DNA of 64,000 nucleotides, from the NCBI GenBank assembly GCA_029891385.1, contig CM057230.1, positions 34,923,402 to 34,987,401 of the forward strand, in the 5' to 3' direction. Every line of letters starts with the position of its first letter. Position 1 is the stretch's first letter. Source of the DNA: Erythroxylum novogranatense (lineage: Eukaryota > Streptophyta > Magnoliopsida > Malpighiales > Erythroxylaceae). Shown here piece after piece: positions 25,122 through 34,958 of the stretch. The position numbers were made by a program, and so were the translations under genes. The notes under the pieces are model-generated. The model saw nothing but the letters and a program-made list of their open reading frames with translations, made no database searches and had not been told where the DNA came from.

Positions 25122-26555
25122 TGTTGGATCGCGTACGGTCTGAGTATTCACAATATACTGCGAAAAAGACCATACAACAATATGATGTATAATCGAAAAT
25201 ACCAAGGATGTACAAAGATACCTTATTTTCGTGGATAGGTTGCTTCTTTTTCGGATTCCAAGACACTGCAAATGCGAATGCCCTCTATCGGTATCCACAC
25301 GAGTATGCACGATCTGGGCTACGGTTGTGGTGTGCTAGCACATCCTGAAACTCTTCCCGAACGCTGCACGATTTTCCTCTCGAATGGTGGCTAGGGTTTC
25401 GTGACAATTGTGTCTCTTTTTTTTACCCTAATGAGACCTAAGCTTCTCTATTTATAGAGAAACCCTAATCCCATTGAGGCCCCAATAAGTTTCAACCCAT
25501 TATATCTTATATAATAAAAGCCCGATAACTTAATTCAATCTAGCCCAATAAATATATCTACATATATTTATTCAGTACCTAATAAATTAGGCCCAAGAGA
25601 ATAAGCTCAGATCATATTACTCTTTGTGTGCGACCCTGTAGGCTCATTGGATGTTGGCAATGGGCTTGATCACACTTCAAGGCCCATAAGTCATAAGCGG
25701 CCTCTAGCAAGACATTATGACTACCCAAATCAAATGAGGATCGATAATCCGATTTAACCTGTAACCATGGTTATAAGCTCAAATCCTTTTGTAACACGAT
25801 ATCAAGATTAATCACAAGGCATAGTACATGTCAACCTTTGATTAATCATAGTTTCTTGATCCTCAAGTTGACTGATTACAACAAATGACATTGATGACTC
25901 TTCATCAATTCATTTGAGCACGGCCATGCATTTCTTCAGTCACACTTGTCAAGAGGCCCAAATGATATCTCTCTCATTTAAGAGAGGTATAAATCCCATC
26001 TACATCATTCACATCCCTTCGCATGATTCATTTGATGTCCAACATAAGACTACTTGTTATTTGGTTGAAAATAACTTAGTCTAATATCAAAACACCAAAT
26101 TCCTCATTTAGGGAACCATGATGATTTCAGGTCAAAGGACTAAAGTCAAACCATATTAAGAATCACTAATGACATGAAACCATGTAGTATTCTTTATGTA
26201 GGTCAATCCAATATATGTTCTCTAACATATATCTATGTTTTTTATTTGATATCTCATATCCATGATCAGTAAAACGTGATCATCAATCAGAACACATACT
26301 AGTCTTAATTCATTATTGTTCCACCAATAATGATCGACCAGGGACAGTCTAGAATAGTGTTATAACGCTTATGTTTTTACTATCAAGTCACATACTTGAT
26401 GACATAAGTCTAATACCATTCATGGAATGTAAATCACATTACATAAACAAAATACATGCATATATGAAAGGAATACCTCATAATATATTATTAACAAGTC
26501 ATAATGTTAATACATGAATCACAAATATCCATTGGCATAGGGCACACTACTAACA
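25122..26555 (-). repeat. 3' LTR of Copia 1 (1,434 bp)
   Basis: It matches 36774-38206 nearly throughout. A TATA-like TATAAATA (minus) lies at 25449-25456. Just inside the LTR, CTAGTGCAAGTGGGAGAT (minus, from about 26573 down to 26556) is the polypurine tract that primes plus-strand synthesis. Confidence 0.92.
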
Positions 26556-26565
26556 ATCTCCCACT
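26556..26565 (-). other. Polypurine tract of Copia 1
   Basis: On the minus strand GTGGGAGAT directly precedes the 3' LTR, the standard place for the plus-strand primer. Confidence 0.65.
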
Positions 26566-26749
26566 TGCACTAGGCCTAATCGGTCAGATATCTAATACCT
26601 ATAGACCTCGTATGACTCTCATGTTTAGGTTGTGGAAAAGGCTTAGTAAGTGGATCGACAATGTTGTCATCTGTGCCCACTTTGCATATCTTCACGCCTC
26701 TCGTCCCAATGATCTCTAATCGATGGAAACGTCTCGAGTATGCGTTGAT

Positions 26750-26983
26750 CTATGATGAGTTTGGTTCCTTAGCTCGTGCTATAGCCCCATTATTATCATA
26801 ATAAAGGTCTATAGGACTTGCAATGCTAGGAACAACTCCAAGCTCAAGAATGAACTTCCTAATCCATACAACTTCCTTAGTCGCATTCGAGGTAACAATG
26901 TACTCAATTTCGCTTGTAGAATCAACAATGTTGTCTTGCTTTGAACTTTTCCAGCTCAACGCACCTCCATTCAAACATAACAC
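26750..26983 (-). pseudogene. pol: Copia 1 RNase H domain
   Basis: The frame reads GALSWKSSKQDNIVDSTSEI then EYIVTSNATKEVVWIRKFI and YYDNNGAIARAKEP. SWKSSKQ-x(3)-DSTxEAEY and YxDNxxAI are the standard Copia RNase H motifs with their acidic residues; EIEY stands where EAEY is usual. It would degrade the RNA of the RNA-DNA hybrid. Upstream sequence at about 26984-27120 carries the start of the domain in a decayed form. Confidence 0.82.
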
Positions 26984-27120
26984 AAAACCCGATTATGATC
27001 TAAAATCATCTATGTCGATCGAAACCAGCATTAGTGTAACCATTTACAACGAGCTCTCCTTCAAGTCCTCCATAGACCGAGAACATATCCTTAGTTCTTC
27101 TCAAGTACTTAAGGATATTC

Positions 27121-27492
27121 TTAATCGCTATCCAAAGGACTCTCACCATAATTAGATTGGTATCTACTTGTTATGCTCAAAGTATATGAGACATCAGGTC
27201 GAGTACATAACATGGCATACATGATAGATCCAATTGCAGATGCATATGGAATCTTACTCATGCGCTCAATCTCTTTATCTGAAGTAGGAAAATCCTTCTT
27301 AGAAAGCTTGATTCCATGTGACATAGGCAAGAAACCTCTTTTGGAATCTTGCATACTGAACCTTTTCAGTATCTTATCTACGTATGTACTCTGACTTAGT
27401 CCTATAAGCTTTCTTGATCTATCTCTATAGATCTTAATGCCTAAAACATAAGCAGCCTTACCTAAGTCTTTCATTGAGAAATCCTTAACCAA
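27121..27492 (-). pseudogene. pol: Copia 1 reverse transcriptase, thumb and connection
   Basis: The frame contains FSMKDLGKAAYVLGIKIYRD, LIGLSQSTYVDKILKRFSM, PYASAIGSIMYAMLCTRPDV and YTLSITSRYQ, a well-known order in plant Copia polyproteins. A frame break near 27480 separates it from the palm segment. Confidence 0.88.
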
Positions 27493-28163
27493 ATCTTGAC
27501 ACTCTGTAAGATCGGAATATCGTTTCCAATAAGCAATATGTCATCAACATATAAAGCTAAAAAGACAACAGCACTCTCACTAACCTTTTTGTAAACACAA
27601 GGTTCATCTTCATTCTTGATGAATCCAAACTCTTTGACAACTTCATCAAAACTAAGATTCTGGCTTCTTGATGCTTGCTTCAATCCATAAATGGATCTTT
27701 GAAGCTTGCACACCTTTCTCGAATTATTAGGATGGATAAAACCCTCAGGTTGTATCATATATACATCCTTAAGTAAGTTTCCATTAAGGAAAGCCGTTTT
27801 GACATCCACTTGCCATATCTCATAATTATAGTATGCAGCTATGGCAATAAGAATTCTAATGGATTTGATCATGACCACTGGAGAAAATGTCTCATCATAA
27901 TCAATTCCATGAACTTGTCGATAACCTTTAGCAACAAGTCTTGCTTTATAAGTGTGCACATTTTCATCCATGTCGAGTTTCTTTTTAAAAACCCATTTGC
28001 ATCCAATGGTCTTCAAGCCATCAAACGGATCTATCAAAGTCCAAACTTGATTGTCATACATGGATTGCATCTCTGCTTTCATGGCCTCTAACCATTTAGC
28101 AGATTCTGGACTTTCCATAGCTTCTTGATAGGTTGTGGGCTCATTATGATCAATGAACATCAC
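27471..28163 (-). pseudogene. pol: Copia 1 reverse transcriptase palm (RVT_2)
   Basis: RVT_2 copies element RNA into DNA. The motifs in order are WLEAMKAEMQSM, NQVWTLIDPFDG, KWVFKKKLDMDE, YKARLVAKGYRQ, GIDYDETFSPVV, WQVDVKTAFLNG (first catalytic Asp), GLKQASR, and LYVDDILLIGND with the YVDD pair. All catalytic acids are therefore present in this segment. It is open for 230 codons but lies between breaks at about 28163 and 27480. Confidence 0.9.
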
Positions 28164-28749
28164 ATTATCATCATCAGTAACGAGAAATCCATATCTCTCT
28201 GCTCATGACGAATCCTATCGATCTACGTAGGCTCAGGTTGTTAAAGGTCGCTCATCAACAACTTGCCAGAGCTCAATTCAATCTCCTTTTAGGCTCAATG
28301 TCATTTTGTGAAACTTGAATTTCTTCAATTTGTACTTTACTCCCACTGCTTCCTTTGGAAACAAATTCTCTCTAAGAAAAACCATTTCGAGCAACAAACA
28401 CTTTGTTCTCTCATTGGGATGTAAAAGTAATATCCTTTAGTTTCCTTAGATATCCCACAAAATAATATTTTTCAGATTTGGGTGCCAACTTGTCGGCAAT
28501 TGACGCCTCACATAAGCCTCACAACCCCAAATCTTTAGAAAAGATAAATTGGGACGCTTCCATCCATATCTCATAAGGTGTCTTTTCTGACCTTTCAAGG
28601 AATACGGCTCAATATGAATGTTGTTTCTAAAGCATAGCCCCGTAAATATTTTGGAAGATCAATTTGACTCATCATTGATCGAACCATATCTAATAGAGTT
28701 CGATTTCTCCTTTCAGAAACACCATTCCATTGAGGAGTTCCTGGAGGAG
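28164..28749 (-). pseudogene. pol: Copia 1 integrase C-terminal half, heavily decayed
   Basis: There is no long open frame, but conceptual reading on the minus strand shows PGTPQWNGVSERRNRTLLDM near 28745-28690, which contains the Glu of the D,D-35-E integrase triad, and farther on KAPYEIWMEAS near 28580. Several frameshifts separate these pieces. This fills the gap between the integrase core start and reverse transcriptase, in the usual Copia order. Confidence 0.65.
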
Positions 28750-29151
28750 TCAATTGTCTCGATCAGATCGAAGGATTTTAATTGTTTTGCCAAGCTGATT
28801 TTGTACTTCATTCTTATATTCTTTGAACTTTTCAAAAGATTCAGATTTGTGCTTCATTAAATACACATACCCATATCTACTGAAGTCATCTAAAAAAGTA
28901 ATGAAATACAAATAACCTCCTCTCGCTGAAATGCTAAAAGGACCACATACATCGGTATGTATAAGGCCCAATAGCTCATTGGCCCTTTCCCCTTTACCTA
29001 TGAAGGGGGCCTTTGTCATCTTACCCAGTAAACAAGAATCACATGTCTCAAAAGATTCAAAAGAATTAATGAATCCATCTTGATGGAGTTTTGAAATGCG
29101 TTTTTCATTTACATGGCCTAAGCGACAATGCCAGAGATAGGTTGGGTTCAA
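28750..29151 (-). pseudogene. pol: Copia 1 GAG-pre-integrase and integrase core start
   Basis: The zinc-binding N-terminal domain of integrase is visible as WHCRLGHVNEKRI followed by CDSCLLGKMTKAPF (H-x(3)-H then C-x2-C). The core follows: HTDVCGPFSISARGG has the first catalytic Asp and FITFLDDFSRYGYVYLMKHK the second. The catalytic Glu lies in the decayed segment below 28750. Integrase would insert the element DNA and make the 5-bp duplication seen at its ends. Confidence 0.9.
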
Positions 29152-29177
29152 ATCGTTAGATTTAAACTTCTTGGTAT

Positions 29178-29513
29178 TTATGTTATAGATGGGCTCATTT
29201 GTAACAAACTCAAGGTCTCAGAGTATAAATGCCATTTAATTGATGCAATGCCATATAAAATGTCATTCTTATAAATGAAAATACTTCTATTCTCAATAGA
29301 AAATTTAAATCCATCATTCTCTAAACAAGCAAAAGAAATAATGTTCCTACGCATAGTAGGTACATAATAACAATTCTTAAGTTCCAAAATGAGTCCAATA
29401 GGCAAAATAAGATCATAAGTCCCCACAGATAAAGCAGCAATTCTTGCTCCATTTCCCACGCGCAGGTCGATCTCACCGGACATCAATCTTCTAGTCCTTC
29501 TAGACTCGCACAT
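29178..29513 (-). pseudogene. pol: Copia 1 protease region, active site lost
   Basis: The frame reads RRTRRLMSGEIDLRVGNGAR, GTYDLILPIGLILELKNCYY and VPTMRRNIISFACLENDGF, which in plant Copia elements directly follow the aspartic protease active site and lead to GAG-pre-integrase. The expected D-(S/T)-G triplet upstream (about 29520-29545) is replaced: Asp is followed by LEL, evidently by a small deletion. No working protease could be made. Confidence 0.75.
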
Positions 29514-29542
29514 TAGTATAAATGTGAGTTGCAGCTCCAGAT

Positions 29543-29803
29543 CTAATACCCAAGATGCGAAGGAGTAAAATTGATTTCTATAACAAACATACCAAGAAGT
29601 AGTAGCACTATTCTTCTTCTCTTCAGCTCTTCCAAATAGAGTTTGCAGCCTTTTCCAATGACCAGTTCATTGCGGTGAAAGCAAACTCCTCCTGGGTGCC
29701 TTAGTCTTAGCTTTGGGTTTGGGCTCGACTTAGGTACTTTACCTTGCCCTTCGTTGTGCCCTTCTTCTTGAAAACCTGTCCTTTTGAACCACAAGAACTT
29801 CAT
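29543..29803 (-). pseudogene. gag: Copia 1 gag C-terminal region
   Basis: This is a basic segment after the UBN2 domain, with FKRTGFQEEGHNEGQGKVP and, in shifted frames, a remnant of the CFHRNELGHW zinc-knuckle area. The reading frame changes at least once, so it is recognisable mainly by position between gag and protease. Confidence 0.55.
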
Positions 29804-29823
29804 TGGTGGTCCTAACCTTTCCT

Positions 29824-30063
29824 TTAAGTTCTCTTCATAGCTTTCAAGATCCCATGCAATTCATCAATGGACTTCTCGATATTATGCATGTTGTAGTTAA
29901 GAATGAACTGATCATATTCATCAGTCAAAGATGATAGAATAAGATCAGTTGCCAATTCTTGACTAACAGGTGCACCTAATTTCTCAAGATGATGAATGTA
30001 ACTCTTCATCTTGAGAACATGAGCACTTACGGGTGTGCCAGGAGTCATCTTGCATGAATTCAA
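29824..30063 (-). pseudogene. gag: Copia 1 gag, UBN2 core
   Basis: The frame has TPVSAHVLKMKSYIHHLEKL, then QELATDLILSSLTDEYDQFI and NIEKSIDELHGILKAME-like KRT, matching the UBN2 capsid domain of plant Copia gag. It is out of frame with the N-terminal piece at 30163-30423; a break lies at about 30064-30162. Confidence 0.8.
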
Positions 30064-30162
30064 TGCCTTAGTGGTTCTAAACCTCTCTTGACGTGCTTGT
30101 TCTTAAAACATGGTTTTCAGTTGAGCAAGCATGTCATAGGCCTCTATTTCCTCTAAATCCTT

Positions 30163-30423
30163 CTAAAGGTCAAAGATCATGGCACCTAACATAAGGCATG
30201 ACACATCCGTAGAGTCATTGATATGCTTCGTGTAAGCATCCTTTTGAGCCTTAGGTGCATTTGTTGGTGGTTCCTCAGGGATGGGCTCTTCTAAGACATA
30301 AAGCTTTCTTTCTTGCTTGAGAACAATCCTCAAGTTCCTATACCAATATAGGAAATTTGTTCCACTAAGCTTTTCTTTCTCTAGGATAGATCGCATGGAA
30401 AGGTTGGTGGATGGAGTAGCCAT
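30163..30423 (-). pseudogene. gag: Copia 1 gag N-terminus
   Basis: From ATG at 30423 the sequence reads MATPSTNLSMRSILEKEKLS, GTNFLYWYRNLRIVLKQERK and LEEPIPEEPP. The G-x-N-(F/Y)-x-x-W-x-(R/K)-NL-(R/K) pattern is the classic start of Copia gag. It is open for 86 codons and then loses frame. Confidence 0.82.
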
Positions 30424-31194
30424 AATCTACAAAATTATGCAATAAGGGTCAACATTCTTATTATTAAGAGGTATTAGCTCCCACTCAAATAAATAACCCT
30501 CAATTGAAAAATGGGAGAAACAAGATCCATATTTCACTAAGTCCTAAGAAAGCTTTGGCTTAACACTCAAGACTTAGTTATTTAGGTAGAAAACTCTTTT
30601 CAATTACATCACATGTAACTCTTGATGGGTTTATGTTAAAATACATCTTATGTACTGCATGTATGTAAAAACCCAATCTTATGCCCTAAGCCCAAAACCG
30701 TTTTGATAGCTTAGTCAAGTTTAACCATACTTTACCTATGAATAGCACCATTATTCAAATGTCTTCCCTAGATGATCCCCACATGCCTTGCTTTGACAAA
30801 AACCCACATAAGGATAAGCTAGAGATAAACATGGGTAAAGTTTTATGGAAGGCATATAAACTTAATATTATGATGAGGGCCGTTCTTAGTACATTATGAA
30901 GGTTACTAATCCTATTAGTAAGGGTGCTTGTACTATGCTATTTCTAATCCTATACTACAACATACTTGAGTATATATATATTAGAAGTATAGAATAGTAA
31001 CTTACACATGAATATAAATATTCAAAAAATATAAATAAACACATATAACATCACCCAAAATATATAACACATAACGAACAAACAAGCGTAGGGGAAGCCG
31101 CCTCTTGTTGGGCTCGTCAGTCGACTGGAAAAGATGATAGTCGACTGGAAGAGATGATAGTCGACTGGTCGACTTGTGCTAGTCGACTGGAACC
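30424..31194 (-). other. Copia 1 leader, proximal part
   Basis: This is untranslated sequence between the gag start and the nested element. I see no gene. Its distal end, about 31112-31194, contains several copies of the palindrome AGTCGACT (for example CAGTCGACTGG), which continue on the far side of the nested element at 36221-36460. Confidence 0.65.
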
Positions 31195-31447
31195 AATGTT
31201 GTTAGCGATCTAGAAGGGGGGGTTGAATAGATCTTTAAATCTTTTTGTAATTTTCTACAATAAAATCAGAAGTTAATTCACACAAAAACAATTTAAACAA
31301 ATTTAAGTGTAAAAGAGTAGGGAAGAAGATCAAACACTGTTTTTATAGAGGTTCGGTGCTAAGACCTACGTCCTCTACCTAAGCTCCTACTTAGGATTTT
31401 GCAAACCACTTTATTACACACTTTGTAGTTCAGTGTTAACTCTTACA

Positions 31448-31630
31448 ATACCGCTTGATTTTCGGCTCAAGCTACCTTTACACTTTTCGGCTCGAGCTAC
31501 CTTTACACTTGATTTGTCTTCCGGCACAATCCCTACCAATACCGCTTGATTTTCGGCTCAAGCTACCTTTACAAATGATTTGTCTTCCGGTACAAATCCT
31601 ACCAAAACCACTTGATTTCTGGCTCAAGCT
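31448..31630 (-). repeat. 66-bp tandem repeat in Copia 2 LTR (3' copy)
   Basis: CTTGATTTTCGGCTCAAGC and CTACCTTTACA recur with a step of about 66 bp, and a partial extra unit makes this LTR longer than its partner. The corresponding array in the other LTR starts at 35213, 35279 and 35345. Confidence 0.75.
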
Positions 31631-31934
31631 ACCTCACACGTGACCTTTCACTAGTCACTCAAATTATAAGAGAAATAAGATAAAGTTTGAAGAACAAATG
31701 CTTAATACAATGATGTAATAAGATAATAGTAATAGTGAGCTAAATATGAAGCAATAGTGGAGTATTTTTCTTGTTGAACTTCTCTAGTATTTTTCCTTGA
31801 TCATCCACTCTTATACTTGATGAAAAATAGCTGTTGGGAACCCATATAGCCGTTGTATGATTGTTATGACCGTTCCTTAACATCCTCCTTTCCATTTGTA
31901 GATAATTGGACCGTTGGAATTAATTTGTTGTATC

Positions 31935-32240
31935 CATAAGTCGACTTGTCGAGTTGTATAAGTCGACTTATGACCATAAGTCGACTTGTCGAGTTGTATA
32001 AGTCGACTTGTGACAACATTTTACGTAAAATTGCGTCTTCGCTCTTCTATAAGTCGACTTGTGATGTGTAAGTCGACTTGTGGTCCTTGATAAGTCGACT
32101 TATGTCTGATTAGTCAACTTGTGTTGTCTCAACCTGACAGATCTTCATATATTAGTCGACTTATGCCGTACTAGTCGACTTATGCTGTTCGGATCTTGAT
32201 GTATAAGTCGACTTATGCTGTGCAAGTTGACTTATGTTGC
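31935..32240. repeat. Cluster of GTCGAC palindromes in Copia 2 LTR (3' copy)
   Basis: Repeated decamers AAGTCGACTT and TAGTCGACTT are spaced irregularly every 20-35 bp, commonly followed by GTG or ATG. Occasional copies are changed to GTCAAC or GTTGAC. The motif is self-complementary. Confidence 0.8.
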
Positions 32241-32479
32241 CTTCAACGGTAACATCCAACCAAATCTTCTATAATCCTCATGATTTATGCCATTTTCACT
32301 TATAAGGAAACTCCCATCTTGATTCTTCAATGATTAAACACTTGCCCATCTTGATTTGTACAATTCTTTCATTGAATATCAATCCCAAAATACTGAAACA
32401 ATTTCTTAACCAATTTATACATTTTATTATTATCAAAACATAAGTGGGATTTAATTTATCAACCACCATTGGTCCAACA

Positions 32480-33180
32480 ATCTCCCTTTTGATAATGACA
32501 AAACACTTAGAAATTGTTTAAGAAATGAAAACAAAGAAACATTGATCAAGGTTTTATACCTTGTCATTTTGGTTAAGTCTCCCCTCAATCATATAAATCA
32601 TTGAATTTAATAACCTTGTAAGATCAAATTCATAAAAGTAATTTGAAATCATGATAGACTTAAATTAAAGACAATTATCACATACTCCCCCTTAATAAGG
32701 TAACTAAAGAATATCTAATTTCTCATTTTTCTCCCCCTTTTTGTCATAATCAAAACAACTAATACAAACCAACAATAGATGAAATATCGCAATCACATTA
32801 AATAGAAAAGCAAGTCATCAAACACAAATAGTCTCAAGTAGCAAGCAAATACAAATAATATGAAATGTTGGTCTTGGCTAGATACAAAAACCATCATGGT
32901 GGAGAAACATCATCATGAAGAAATCTCAAAGGTAGAAGAGAATGTGTATTAGTCGACTATGGCTGTAATACTCGACTAAAGCATTTAAACACCTTATCTC
33001 TTGATGCAATAGTCAACAAGCCAATCAACAAAATATGTATTTCCATGTTTCAAACTAATGAAAGCAATATGATCATCTTTCTTAACCATGCAAATAAGAA
33101 AGAGCACAAAAAGAAAACAAGCATAATTGAGAAACACTTAGCAAATTATGTTTCAAGCCATCAACAACCAATACATTTCC
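32480..33180 (-). other. Copia 2 3' untranslated region with repeated purine boxes
   Basis: It contains no coding sequence beyond the protease fragment. On the minus strand, GACAAAAAGGGGGAG (about 32745-32731), AAGGGGGAG (about 32697-32689) and the final CAAAAGGGAGAT before the LTR (32491-32480) form a series of polypurine tracts. Two more GTCGA(C/G)-type motifs lie near 32950. Confidence 0.7.
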
Positions 33181-33300
33181 AATGGTAGGCAAAGGTTCCT
33201 TACCCACTTTTCCAATAACTTTACCTTTGTTGTTGTCTCCACTCATAAGCCTTGAACATCCACTATCAATGTACCAAGTGCTTGGTTGGTTTTCATTCCT
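33181..33300 (-). pseudogene. Copia 2 protease fragment
   Basis: In a frame different from gag, the minus strand reads TWYIDSGCSRLMSGDNN, then GKVGKEPLPTIGNVLVVDGL and KHNLLSVSQL. DSGCSRHM is the aspartic protease active site of Copia; here R-L-M stands for R-H-M. GNVLxVxGLKHNLLSVSQL is the usual following motif, in which about 20 residues appear to be missing. Sequence homology ends near 33115, so nothing of integrase remains. A one-base shift separates it from gag near 33293. Confidence 0.75.
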
Positions 33301-34690
33301 TGCTTGTACCTATAACTGAAACATCCTTTCTTCTCATTGGTACCCAAGCCATCTTGGTTCCATTTTGGTTAGTCATATAAACCACATTAGGAGGTGTTGT
33401 ACCTTTAATCACCCAAATTTTCTTAACATTGATACATCTCCTAATACTTTTACATGCAATTTCTATATGACCATCTTTCAAGCATCTAGCACATTGAGCA
33501 ACTTTTCCGTCTTTAGTGAATTTAGAAATCAAGGAATAATCTCTATGAAAAGGATCATATCCTAAACCATGTTTAGAAATTGAATATCTTTGTAAAGATA
33601 ACTTCTTTTCAAACTTTTCATTCCCACCAGCAAATTTTTCAACCACATAAGAAAATTCCTTTCTAAGTCTATCAAGCTCATAAGTAAGACTTTCTTTTTC
33701 AGCAAGACATGCAGAATGATCTTCCTTAGGACAATCTAAATCATCAATCGTCTCATGTAAAGCATTATTTTCAGCAACTAGTTCTCTTATATTCTTTCTC
33801 AATTTCTTGTTTATCTTAATAGCTTCTTCAAAATCAATTTGTAAAGCAGTAAAAGAATCTCTAAGTTCTTGATCTGAGATTATTACCTCATCCTCATCAT
33901 CACTTGTCAAGAAGCTATCTGCCATAAGAGCAAGGTTGTTTTCATCATTGCTTTGATATGCTTCCTCATCATCACTCCACGTGGCTACAAGGCTAGCTTT
34001 CTTTTTCCCTTTGTCATACTTGTCATTTTTCTGAAGATTTAAACTCTTCTTTTCTTCATAGCCTTTAGACCTTCTTTCTACAGTACACTTCTTCGTTTCT
34101 CCATTTCTTCCGCCACTTAATTCTTTTCTCCTATTTTTGAGCAGTCCTTTGAACTTTCTCAAATTTCTGGCGTACATTGATATTTCTTCTTCTTCTTCTT
34201 CTTCATCTATTTCTTTGTCACTTTCATCAAGAGAAAAAACATTAGATTTTAAAGCAATTAATTTTTGTGACTTACCTCTTCCTCCTCTTGATTTGAGAAT
34301 GATCTCATAGTTGATGAGAGATCCCACCAAGGCGTTGAATTCCAAGTGATTGAGATCCTTGGATTCCATTATAGCGGTAACTTGTGAATCCCATTCCTTA
34401 GGTAGTGAGCGAAGAATTTTCTTCACCTTCTCGCTATCCGTCATATGTTTTCCGAGGTTGCCTAATCCATTTATGATTTTTACAAAACGATCAAGCATAG
34501 TGGAAATAGACTCACCTTCCTTCATGACAAACATTTCATAGTCATGGAGAAGCATGTTGATCTTTGTTTCCCGGACTTGGTTGGTTCCTTCATGGGTGAT
34601 GCGAAGTCTTTCCCACATTTCTTTAGCGCTGGTACAAGAGTTTACTCGATTTCTTTCTTCAACCGTGAGAGCGCAATATATCAACTTCAT
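33293..34690 (-). CDS. gag: Copia 2 gag, main open frame (UBN2, coiled coil, zinc knuckle)
   Basis: This is 465 codons in one open frame, the longest in the element. The start reads YCALTVEERNRVNSCTSAKE, then MWERLRITHEGTNQVRETKI, LLHDYEMFVMKEGESI, MLDRFVKIINGLGNLGK and ILRSLPKEWDSQVTAI, all classic UBN2 motifs. An acidic Glu run lies near residue 165, a long charged probable coiled coil near 280-380 (ELRDSFTALQIDFEEAIKIN and onward), and a CCHC knuckle CARCLKDGHIEIAC at about 400-413. Gag would form the particle and bind RNA. The first ~85 residues lie upstream in another frame (34718-34957), so the M at 34690 is only the first ATG after a break. Long gag with a coiled-coil C-terminus is usual for the Sirevirus group. 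Confidence 0.85.
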   Translation of the reverse strand: MKLIYCALTVEERNRVNSCTSAKEMWERLRITHEGTNQVRETKINMLLHDYEMFVMKEGESISTMLDRFVKIINGLGNLGKHMTDSEKVKKILRSLPKEWDSQVTAIMESKDLNHLEFNALVGSLINYEIILKSRGGRGKSQKLIALKSNVFSLDESDKEIDEEEEEEEISMYARNLRKFKGLLKNRRKELSGGRNGETKKCTVERRSKGYEEKKSLNLQKNDKYDKGKKKASLVATWSDDEEAYQSNDENNLALMADSFLTSDDEDEVIISDQELRDSFTALQIDFEEAIKINKKLRKNIRELVAENNALHETIDDLDCPKEDHSACLAEKESLTYELDRLRKEFSYVVEKFAGGNEKFEKKLSLQRYSISKHGLGYDPFHRDYSLISKFTKDGKVAQCARCLKDGHIEIACKSIRRCINVKKIWVIKGTTPPNVVYMTNQNGTKMAWVPMRRKDVSVIGTSKE

Positions 34691-34705
34691 AGCTTTCGCG
34701 TTGAT

Positions 34706-34957
34706 GTAGGCTTGCTTTCAGTCATTGTCGTCGTATTCCATCTCCGTTTTTAACTCACCATTTTCTTTCAACGATGCTTGTGGACCGAAGATGATAATCT
34801 TCCAATACTCCACTCCCTCGCTTATAATGTGATACTTCATAGGGTTTTTCCAAGAAGAATAGTTAGTACCATTAAACAAAGGAGGGCGATAATTTGTGTT
34901 ACCTTCTTCCGCTAGTTTGTTGTGTGCCATCCCTGGATACTTCTGCTCTGATACCAA
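34706..34957 (-). pseudogene. gag: Copia 2 gag N-terminus, frameshifted from the rest
   Basis: From ATG at 34957, a few bases after the primer site, the frame reads MAHNKLAEEG (from the inner ATG), NYRPPLFNGTNYSSWKN, EYWKIIIFGP and ends EMEYDDND. RPPLFNGTNYxxWKxRM is the typical gag opening; here the R of KxRM is P. Another frame continues with the UBN2 core at 34690, so one small indel or stop near 34700-34718 disables an otherwise complete gag. The annotation's right end overlaps the primer site, as often in Copia. Confidence 0.8.
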
Positions 34958-34958
34958 C
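34944..34958 (-). other. Primer-binding site of Copia 2
   Basis: On the minus strand TTGGTATCAGAGCAG follows the 5' LTR immediately; TGGTATCAGAGC is a perfect match to the standard site for initiator tRNA-Met. Confidence 0.88.

Larger units (their letters stand above)
31200..32479 (-). repeat. 3' LTR of Copia 2 (1,280 bp)
   Basis: It aligns with 34959-36215. It carries one extra ~23-bp piece in the 66-bp tandem-repeat region (about 31475-31500) and a cluster of AAGTCGACTT palindromes at about 31940-32235. Confidence 0.9.

Noticed and set aside
26750..30423. Idea that Copia 1 was already defective when it inserted
   Set aside because: Coding breaks are numerous, but about 4 percent LTR divergence allows enough later mutations to explain them; a family comparison would be needed.
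31455..31643. 62-codon open frame in the Copia 2 LTR
   Set aside because: It is formed by the 66-bp tandem repeat, whose length is divisible by three; no start context and different in the partner LTR.
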